Source: Lachnospiraceae bacterium
GTDB taxonomy: Bacteria > Bacillota > Clostridia > Lachnospirales > Lachnospiraceae
Reading direction: 5' to 3'
Assembly: GCA_024699325.1 (NCBI GenBank)
Contig: JAILPS010000012.1
Location: forward strand, 1 to 64,000
DNA: 64,000 bases
A program made the translations under genes and the position numbers. Below, piece after piece: positions 29,991-37,437 of this stretch. How positions within the stretch are numbered: the first letter of the stretch is position 1; every line of letters starts with the position of its first letter. The notes under the pieces were generated by a model. It saw only the letters and a list, made by a program, of their open reading frames with translations, had not been told where the DNA came from and did not search any database.

Positions 29991-31299
29991 GCTTTTTCAT
30001 ATATACCATTGCCGTTATGCCAAGAATAACGACAGCAAAAACAATATAATAGACCAGATTGCCATTTCCCGCGCTCTCCTCTCCCTCGACGCTTTGGAGC
30101 TGTTCAGTGTTTTCCTCGTAAACAAGCTCAGTCTCTGCAGAGGCCTCAGACTGCACATTCTCTTGTCCATTAGGCACAGTCACAAAAACCTCAGAACTAT
30201 CAGGCTCTGTCTCGTCAGTATCAGCCAGACCGCCATCGTATTTTTCGAAGTTGTAAATGCTTCCCTGGCCATTTAGATATCTGTAATAGGCCATCACCGC
30301 AATCGCTGACTGTATGGTCGCCAGCTCGTTGCTCTTCACACTCTCAGTTATTGCATGCGCAAAACCGCCGTCCTCCATTCTGAAGGATAGGAGGGCATCT
30401 AAAACGCTCACGCCGTTTTTAATAAATCTCTCATCAAATCCCGCGTCCACTCCGACGCAGCTAAGCGCAATAACCACCTGGGCGCAGCTCTCTGCGTTCT
30501 CATATCCGCAGTTCATATAATAGCCTGTGTCCCTCTGCGCTTCAGACAGCCAGCTGATACATCTGTCTACACATGCCTTCACGCGCTCATCGTCCATATG
30601 CGCTGAGAGCGCCGTGACCGTCATGGCCGTGATATCCACGTCAGCCGCACCGCCCATGAGGGCAAAACCGCCGTCTACAAGCTCCATGCCAAGTATGGCA
30701 TCCAACAGCTTATCTATGTAATCGCTGTGGTCATCCCCCACATAATCATCATAGGCATCCATGCTTATAAGAGCGTAGTCAAGTCCGTTTATAAGCATAT
30801 CCTCTACAGCCATGAATTTGTCGTGTTCAAATGTGGCATCGGCGATTAAGTTAATGCTGTTGCCCTCAGCGTCCACGCCCACATGCGTGACATCACCGCC
30901 AAGGGACATTACCGCCAGGCTCATCCTCTCCCACTCTGTGGGGTTTGAGGTGCCAAGCCTTCCCGAGCTGTACCACTTATTCATATATGTGCCAAGCGCA
31001 TCTATATAGCCGTCGCCGCTTTTTCCAAGCCTTCCTGCTATGAAAGCATACCAGTCAGTGTTGGCGCTGCTACCCGCATTTACACAGAACTCCTCACTGC
31101 TCATATAGTCGCCGCCGCACTGTGCGCACTTGTATTCGTACACGCCCTCAACTATCTCGTAGAGTGTGGCCGCACTAATTTCCTGTGCGCTTATCCTCTG
31201 TGGCAGTACAATCGCCAGGGACAGCGCCAAAACAATCGATAATAATCTCTTCATCTTCATATACAACAAGGGGAGGATGTTTAATCCTCCCCGAAGCAT
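29968..31299 (-). CDS. Prenyltransferase/terpenoid-cyclase-like alpha/alpha-toroid surface protein with C-terminal TM anchor
   Basis: 443 aa ORF (probable start MKRLLSIVLALSLAIVLPQRISA near 31254); repeated toroid motifs (GYENAESCAQVVIALSCVGVD, RMEDGGFAHAITESVKSNELATIQSAIAVMAYYRYL); C-terminal NLVYYIVFAVVILGITAMVYMKKHGK. Confidence 0.82.
   Translation of the reverse strand: MLRGGLNILPLLYMKMKRLLSIVLALSLAIVLPQRISAQEISAATLYEIVEGVYEYKCAQCGGDYMSSEEFCVNAGSSANTDWYAFIAGRLGKSGDGYIDALGTYMNKWYSSGRLGTSNPTEWERMSLAVMSLGGDVTHVGVDAEGNSINLIADATFEHDKFMAVEDMLINGLDYALISMDAYDDYVGDDHSDYIDKLLDAILGMELVDGGFALMGGAADVDITAMTVTALSAHMDDERVKACVDRCISWLSEAQRDTGYYMNCGYENAESCAQVVIALSCVGVDAGFDERFIKNGVSVLDALLSFRMEDGGFAHAITESVKSNELATIQSAIAVMAYYRYLNGQGSIYNFEKYDGGLADTDETEPDSSEVFVTVPNGQENVQSEASAETELVYEENTEQLQSVEGEESAGNGNLVYYIVFAVVILGITAMVYMKKHGKVEEE
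31270..31292 (-). promoter_or_regulatory. Intra-operon hairpin between the DUF4430 gene and the toroid gene
   Basis: ggggaggatgtttaatcctcccc perfect 8-bp stem; only a weak T tract follows on the minus strand. Confidence 0.6.
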
Positions 31300-31311
31300 T
31301 TATTAAGCCTC

Positions 31312-32223
31312 TTAATTCTTTTTCTTCTTGCTCTTAGAACCTGTGATTGCAAGAAAAACGATTGCCACAAGAGCAATAGCGCCCACGATAATGAACGGAA
31401 CAAGATTAGTTGTATCACCTGTCACAGATGATGCCGTGGAAGTGATAGTATAGTAAGACTTAAGTCCGCCGTTGGTTGTAAGCGTGAAGCTCACATCGCT
31501 GCTTAAGTCAATCTTATCGCTAAGGCCTTCAACCTTCACATAGTTGGAATTAACACCGCTGACATATGATACCGCAACATCAGAGCCTGATGCATCTGTT
31601 GAGATGACGAATGGATCAGCCTCTGTGCCTGTTCCTGTCATGGCAGCCTTGTCAGCGCCAACATAGTAAGAAGTGATACCTGCGCCGCTTGCACTGTCGT
31701 ATACAGTCTCCTTGCTAAATGTGGTTGTTGTGTCTGCGATTGTGATGCTTGTAAGAATTGGATTGCCGTAGTATGACGCTCCGATATCTGCGCCGCCGTC
31801 CACAGTGTAATCGAATCTGATGACATCGCCGTCTGATAAAACACCGTCTGCATTAGCGCCGAGGTAACTGATACCCCAGTTAGAATATGCATCGCCGTTG
31901 TAGCTCATCATCCAGCCGCCCGGATAAGCGCCTGTAAGACCGTTAATCTCTGTGACATACTTGTCAGCAACACCTGTAATAGAGATGCTCTGAGCGTTAA
32001 ATGCTGCGGTAATAGCCTCAGCATCTGTGCTTCCAGCGGCAACCTCTACAGTGTAGCTCATGATCTTGCCGTCAGAGGATGCGCCTGACACACCTGCATC
32101 ACCAGCTGTGTAATCGTATGCCTCAACTGTGACACTTATAGTGTCATCGGCTACTGCCGTCATAGGCGCCATAAGCCCCATGACCATACCTGCAACGCAG
32201 GCATATGTTGTAAACTTCTTCAT
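31312..32223 (-). CDS. Secreted, C-terminally membrane-anchored protein with DUF4430-like domain
   Basis: ORF 31312..32286, probable start at 32223 (MKKFTTYACVAGMVMGLMAPMTAVADD signal peptide); VTEINGLTGAYPGGWMMSYNGDAYSNWGISYLGANADGVLSDGDVIRFDYTVDGG; C-terminal LVPFIIVGAIALVAIVFLAITGSKSKKKKN. Confidence 0.82.
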   Translation of the reverse strand: MKKFTTYACVAGMVMGLMAPMTAVADDTISVTVEAYDYTAGDAGVSGASSDGKIMSYTVEVAAGSTDAEAITAAFNAQSISITGVADKYVTEINGLTGAYPGGWMMSYNGDAYSNWGISYLGANADGVLSDGDVIRFDYTVDGGADIGASYYGNPILTSITIADTTTTFSKETVYDSASGAGITSYYVGADKAAMTGTGTEADPFVISTDASGSDVAVSYVSGVNSNYVKVEGLSDKIDLSSDVSFTLTTNGGLKSYYTITSTASSVTGDTTNLVPFIIVGAIALVAIVFLAITGSKSKKKKN

Positions 32224-32284
32224 TTCAATTCTCCTTTCTCTCATGCCACTTGTGTGGCAATCTTGCCCAGAAATGAATCTTCTC

Positions 32285-32435
32285 ATAGCGGCAGGTCTCC
32301 TGACTTCGATTTGCGAACCCCTCCTTCTCAGTTTCCCAATGGCTTAGCGGTTCAACTCTGACACAGTAATGGCTGTTGCTCCGGATTCTGACCGGATTCC
32401 CTTTTCACCCGGGCTTCCCCGGACACCGTTATGAC
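32285..32435 (-). promoter_or_regulatory. Cobalamin riboswitch
   Basis: Minus strand ACGGTGTCCGGGGAAGCCCGGGTGAAAAGGGAATCCGGTCAGAATCCGGAGCAACAGCCATTACTGTGTCAG...GAAGTCAGGAGACCTGCCGC: B12-box and cobalamin aptamer core, upstream of the operon. Confidence 0.92.
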
Positions 32436-32464
32436 ATATCTGTATTTTACAGATACTAACGCGA

Positions 32465-32493
32465 ATTATATACGGTTTTATTTAACAAGTCAA
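32465..32493 (-). promoter_or_regulatory. Sigma-A-type promoter of the B12 operon
   Basis: Minus strand TTGACT-17 nt-TATAAT upstream of the riboswitch. Confidence 0.75.
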
Positions 32494-32495
32494 CC

Positions 32496-32690
32496 AAAAA
32501 AGGGCTGAAAAAAAACAGCCTTAAAAACTAAGAGCTCTGCCTCAAAAGAGGTGGAGCTCTACATTTTTATGTCGTTATTATTTTTTGATTTTTGAATAGC
32601 TGTTTCTGCTTTCTCCGCATATCTGTATGTGCCTTGAGTAAGCCTTTAATCTGTCCCTGAAATTACAAAGGCATTCATAATTCCTTTGCT
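32496..32690. mobile_element. IS end remnant related to the IS1182-like element at 34.3-35.0 kb
   Basis: aaaaaagggctgaaaaaaaacagccttaaaaactaagagctctgcctcaaaagaggtggagctctacatttttatgtcgttatta matches 34262-34350 closely. Confidence 0.65.
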
Positions 32691-32729
32691 CGCAGGATCA
32701 TCCAGTGTCACTTCTTTGGCGGGAGTCGT

Positions 32730-33968
32730 TTACTCTGCGTCACTTCCTTCCGGGGAAGTCTCCGGAGCTAACACATCCGACGCATCGTCTGTTACAAGCT
32801 TTACCTGCGCAAGGAACACGTTTTCCTCCGGCTCCTCCCAGTTGAGGGTTACCTCGATGTAATACTTTTCCGCGCCCTCATCGTCTGCATAGGCCATTAT
32901 CACCACGCGGTCATTAACTGCGTCGTCTAAATATCGCAGTGACAGGCACTCACCCGTCAGCTTCATGATATAAATCTGATAATTATCGGAAAACCACAGA
33001 CTCTCCTTTACCTCCTTCATTCTATCCAGCTTCTTCATTACTTCGTCACTCGCACCATGTGCTGTCAGGAATTCCTCCAGCTCATCGGCGCCGCTGAAGA
33101 CTTTTGTCCAGAGGTTGCCTGTCTCTACAAGAGAGTACAGTGAAGAATTATCGGATATATCCACGAATCCGCTCCTGCTTCGCCCGTCATCGCCATCGTG
33201 ATCGTAGGTGAATGCCGCTCCGACAGGGACCATGCCCTGATCGGTATACACCGAGTAGTCTATGTACATATTGTCGTATTCGGGGGCAAAGCCTTCGGCG
33301 TACTCATCCACGGTATACTCGGAGGACGACTTTATATGCATCCATCCGCTTACGCCCTTATCCGAGCTGATATAGATCCAGTTTTTCCTGTCGGTCGCCC
33401 TCATATAACAGATATCGTCTTTACAGAGATACTGCTTATCCGCCCCTGTATCCATACTGCCAAAGACCGGTAGGTCGATGTTCACAACATACGCCGCCTC
33501 GTAATCCTTATAATATATGCCGTCACGGATATCCGCGCCGTCGGTCGTCCACCAGAAGAATGTCATTCCTTCAAACATCGGGTCATAGCCGGATACAGCC
33601 GGTTCTGTTTCGCTGTAATCAGCTGTGGTCTCTTTTTCGCTTGTGGTAGTCTCGGGCTCAGGGATCTCTGTCGTAGTTTCTTCCGGGATGGTCGTCTCCT
33701 CTTCCGATGCGGTGGCAGTCTCCCGGTCGGTCGGTTCGGACGATACATCCTCAATACTGCTTTCGATCTCAGATTCTATATTGGTCTGCTCCTGTGCATT
33801 AGTTACCGCCTCCCGGCTTTCCTCACCCTTATCCGTCACCTGCGGTTTGGCTGAACAGGCACAGCATATCAGTGAAGCAGTCAGAGCGATTGTCAGTCTA
33901 TTCAGCTTCATATTCAGATTCATATTCATTTTCACACTCCTTCCAAGTCTCATTAATTTTTTGTTCAC
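32730..33968 (-). CDS. Putative lipoprotein with TTE-type linker and SH3-like segment
   Basis: 412 aa; lipobox-like ASLICCACSAKPQ; linker EEETTIPEETTTEIPEPETTTSEKETT; KQYLCKDDICYMRATDRKNWIYISSDKGVSGWMHIKSS. Confidence 0.65.
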   Translation of the reverse strand: MNKKLMRLGRSVKMNMNLNMKLNRLTIALTASLICCACSAKPQVTDKGEESREAVTNAQEQTNIESEIESSIEDVSSEPTDRETATASEEETTIPEETTTEIPEPETTTSEKETTADYSETEPAVSGYDPMFEGMTFFWWTTDGADIRDGIYYKDYEAAYVVNIDLPVFGSMDTGADKQYLCKDDICYMRATDRKNWIYISSDKGVSGWMHIKSSSEYTVDEYAEGFAPEYDNMYIDYSVYTDQGMVPVGAAFTYDHDGDDGRSRSGFVDISDNSSLYSLVETGNLWTKVFSGADELEEFLTAHGASDEVMKKLDRMKEVKESLWFSDNYQIYIMKLTGECLSLRYLDDAVNDRVVIMAYADDEGAEKYYIEVTLNWEEPEENVFLAQVKLVTDDASDVLAPETSPEGSDAE

Positions 33969-34268
33969 AGTGCACCCCCTCGTAAGTGTCTAATACCACG
34001 CCATAGCGTATGGTACTGTTCCTGAAACTTAATCGGATTAGCATTTACCGGCTTCCAACCAAAATACACCGTAATCACCAAAGACATAATAACAAATAAG
34101 GTTTTCTTCATAAGCCACCCCTTTCCGTATCTGTTGATACATATTATATCTTAAGCGCGCGAATGTAAACAATCTCATAATAAATATATCCCCCCATCGT
34201 TGTTTTGTCAATACATTTCAACAAAGAGACCGATTATTATCAGAAAATATATGACATAAAACACAAAA

Positions 34269-35014
34269 GGGGGCTGTAAAAAACAGCCTTAAAAACCTAA
34301 GAGCTCTGCCTCAAAAGAGGTGGAGCTCTACATTTTTGTGTCGTTATTATTTTTGATGCAGCTATTTTGCTCATGATATTTATGCTGCGCTTGATAGCCT
34401 ATGCCGTTTATTGTGGTATTTATAAAGATTAAAACCACACGAAATCAGCGTCAGCTCTAAAATTACGGCTTTTTTGCCTCTGCCAAACAACCTTTTGTAA
34501 GAACGGTCCCATTTTATGACACTTGTTTCCGCGAACATGACGATCATATTTGTATATGAACCTCTTGCCGTTTGGACAGATAAGATCACCGTTTTCATCT
34601 CGCTTGAAGTTCGTTATACGATATGGGTTTGTACGGTATTTCTCGTCTTTTGTCTCTTTTTCAAACATGGTAAACTTCATGAACTTTTCTATACCGTGTT
34701 CTTCACAATAGAGATAATTATTATACGATCCATAACCTGCATCTGCTACCGGGTATTTAGGATAATGACCATATAGTGACTTGAATTTTTCCATCAGCGG
34801 AATGAAACAATCCATGTCTGATGCATAATGCGAATGAATATACTGGGTCAGAAACGTCGATTATTTTTTCAATTTCCAGTGGCAATTTCAGCTGACGTGT
34901 TGTATAATAGCTACTGGTATTATTGGGTTTTTGCACGATATCATTATACCAAAAAATCGCTGTAAGCGCTATGCCTACAGCGATTTTTCTTTATGGACTT
35001 TTTTTACAGCCCCC
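34269..35014 (-). mobile_element. Internally deleted IS1182-like insertion sequence
   Basis: Terminal inverted repeats gggggctgtaaaaaa (34269) and ttttttacagccccc (ends 35014) bracket a transposase fragment; about 746 bp. Confidence 0.82.
34380..34860 (-). pseudogene. IS1182-family transposase C-terminal fragment, frameshifted
   Basis: SDMDCFIPLMEKFKSLYGHYPKYPVADAGYGSYNNYLYCEEHGIEKFMKF...ENGDLICPNGKRFIYKYDRHVRGN; the C-terminal ...LISCGFNLYKYHNKRHRL lies in a second overlapping frame. Confidence 0.8.
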
Positions 35015-35037
35015 TTTTTTTATCTTCTGAACATTTT

Positions 35038-37437
35038 TTACTGTTTTATACCCTCTGTTCTTATGAGGAATCTGACTCCGGTGTCCGAATCGTCGGCGCT
35101 TCCGGCAAACGATGTGTACTCTCCCGCATATTCAAACGATGCTTTGAGCTTTTCCGCAATATCCGTCAGCTCTCCGTCCAGCAGTTCCTCTATCTTCTTT
35201 ACCGCCTTCTCGTCAAATTCGTTTATGCCGTCCGCAAGCCTGCGGCTTCCGTCTGCAAGATCGTCACTTCCGTCCTTCAGCTTCTTCGAGCCCTCGTACA
35301 ATTCTCCGATTCCGGATCCAAGTGCAGAGCATCCGTCCTTGAGCTGCAGACTTCCGTCTTCGAGTGCCTTCGCTCCATCCGTCAGTGCAGGCATGGACTC
35401 CTTGACCTTATCAAGTCCTCCACTAAGTGCTGCCGCGCCCTCCTTTAGCTTGCCGACACCCTCTATCAGGGTAGACGACAAACCGCTAAGCTGTTCAAGG
35501 CCTCCGACAACAGCCTCCAGATTGTTTCCTCCATTTCCGAATACAAGCTCATTAACTCCGTCCGCTATAGCCAGATCGGCATTCTTTATCTGCGTAACTC
35601 CCGCATACAGCCTGTCCGTCCCTGACATCACTGCAGAGGCTGCACCCTGAAGGGCTGCCGCGCCCTCACTTATCGCTGTCGCGCCTTGTTTGATACCCTC
35701 GAGTGCTGTCTGAGCCGGCTGTATATCGACCGATGCAAGTCCGGCCGCTGCGCCAAGCTCATACTGCTGGCTGTAGGATATAGCCTCCAATGCCTTCTGC
35801 AGTGCCACTCTCTGCTCCTCGGTGAGATTATCTCCCTGAAGCACGGAATTGATGGCTCCCGCAGCTGCGGCATCGCACGAATATGCAGAGGGTGCATCCT
35901 CAGCGGTCAGTGCCGTCGCTACCGAGCCTACCGCTGCCGGCAGTGCGGCAAGTCCCTTTTCCACAGCATCCGCCGCCTCATATATACCGTATGACTCGGG
36001 ACTAGAGGTATCCGAGCTGACAGCACCTGTCCTGATACCCGCCAGACCCGTATTTATAGCAGCTGCCGCCTCGTAGATGCCGTACTTGTCGGCAGCCGAG
36101 ACATCGTTGCTCTTAAGGCCTGCGAGAACCTGATCAGAGCCTGCAGCAGCTGCGGTTGCGGCCTCGTATATTCCGTATTTATCCGCAGCAGACATATCTC
36201 CGCTCTTCAGGGCCGCTACAGCCGCCCTCATACCGCTCAAAAGGCTTTCGGCCGCTCCGGGAAGTACTGCAACCGAATCCGACAATGTATTTAATCCGCC
36301 GCTCAGCGTTCCTGCGCCGTCGGCCAGGGCATCGATACCCGTCTTCAGCTCATCCGCGCCATTCTTAAGTGCCTCGGTTCCGTCATGCAGACTTACCGCA
36401 CCGTCTGTCAATGCAGCCGCACCGTCCGACGCACTCTTAAGTCCGTCTCGCAGTTCTCCGGCGCCATCGCTCAGCTTTCCGGCACCATCCGCAAGCTCAC
36501 CGCTTCCGTCTACGAGCGCCTTCACGCCATCCTTCATCTCCCCGAGTTTTTCCAAAAGCGACGAAAGATCAAGCTTACCCTCACTGCCCGTACCTATCTC
36601 CTTGAATATCGAGTTGTCGATGAATGTCAATGTAGTGAGAAGCTCGAAATCCGTTACGTCAGCTGATATCTCAACACTGTCCGGGATATCCACATCCCCG
36701 AGCAGCTCCTTCAGCTTATCATTGTCAGACTCCAGATTGCGGGCAAGTCCCGGAACCGCGATCCCGACTGCTATGGAGTGCTCACCGTCGTTTATGACCT
36801 GTCCTCCCGTCACCGTTATGTTCTTTGCCTTCGAGTTGTCAAGCATCATTCCCGATATGGCTGCGAAGGGCATGTAGATAGTCTCCTTCTTTCCGTCGAT
36901 CGTGACCTCCTTTGAAAGATTGTCCGTGTAGTCAAAGCGGATCTTCAGCTTACCGCTCTTCCCCGCGAGCTCCTCGGGTGCGATCTCCTTTCCGTCAAGA
37001 GTGTACGTTATCTTTACAGTTACGGGAAGCTCCTTGTCGGTCGTGCCACTGTAGTAAATATCACTTCCGTCCGCCTTCCAGGACACCTTATCCTCATCAC
37101 CGGATGTGTACTCCTGATCACCCTTCAGGTTCTTTATGTCATTCAGTATCGATACGTCATCTATCACCTCGAGCTCTGAGGGATTGGAAAGCCATTCGCT
37201 TACTATCGTCTTCTTTACATTTCCGTCTGCGGATGCTATGGCATATACCATCTCTGTCTTCCTATCCTCGGCGCCATGCCCCGTAACGGTCTCCGTCACC
37301 TTCTCCTGCGCAGTACAGGTCTCCTTTTCTTCGTTCTTTCCTTCGACCCTGGTGCTGCAGCCCGTGCCGCCGACGACAATGACTGCCGCCATAAGTCCCG
37401 TACCAAGTCTCAACATCATTCTCTTATTTCTGTTCAT
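35038..37437 (-). CDS. Heptad-repeat (X-X-X-Leu-X-X-Gly) lipoprotein, YhgE/Pip-like, partner of MMPL transporter
   Basis: 799 aa; lipobox VVGGTGCSTR; LVDGSGELADGAGKLSDGAGELRDGLKSASDGAAALTDGAVSLHDGTEALKNGADELKTGIDALADGAGTLSGG. Confidence 0.85.
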   Translation of the reverse strand: MNRNKRMMLRLGTGLMAAVIVVGGTGCSTRVEGKNEEKETCTAQEKVTETVTGHGAEDRKTEMVYAIASADGNVKKTIVSEWLSNPSELEVIDDVSILNDIKNLKGDQEYTSGDEDKVSWKADGSDIYYSGTTDKELPVTVKITYTLDGKEIAPEELAGKSGKLKIRFDYTDNLSKEVTIDGKKETIYMPFAAISGMMLDNSKAKNITVTGGQVINDGEHSIAVGIAVPGLARNLESDNDKLKELLGDVDIPDSVEISADVTDFELLTTLTFIDNSIFKEIGTGSEGKLDLSSLLEKLGEMKDGVKALVDGSGELADGAGKLSDGAGELRDGLKSASDGAAALTDGAVSLHDGTEALKNGADELKTGIDALADGAGTLSGGLNTLSDSVAVLPGAAESLLSGMRAAVAALKSGDMSAADKYGIYEAATAAAAGSDQVLAGLKSNDVSAADKYGIYEAAAAINTGLAGIRTGAVSSDTSSPESYGIYEAADAVEKGLAALPAAVGSVATALTAEDAPSAYSCDAAAAGAINSVLQGDNLTEEQRVALQKALEAISYSQQYELGAAAGLASVDIQPAQTALEGIKQGATAISEGAAALQGAASAVMSGTDRLYAGVTQIKNADLAIADGVNELVFGNGGNNLEAVVGGLEQLSGLSSTLIEGVGKLKEGAAALSGGLDKVKESMPALTDGAKALEDGSLQLKDGCSALGSGIGELYEGSKKLKDGSDDLADGSRRLADGINEFDEKAVKKIEELLDGELTDIAEKLKASFEYAGEYTSFAGSADDSDTGVRFLIRTEGIKQ

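Noticed and set aside
11642-32545. Shared AGCTCTGCCTCA between the rnpB 3' end and the IS hairpin
   Set aside because: A 12-nt match in unrelated contexts; most likely coincidence.
34931-36076. Plus-strand ORFs of 239 and 151 aa and others
   Set aside because: Antisense to the heptad-repeat lipoprotein; Ser/Pro-rich artefacts of its repetitive codons.
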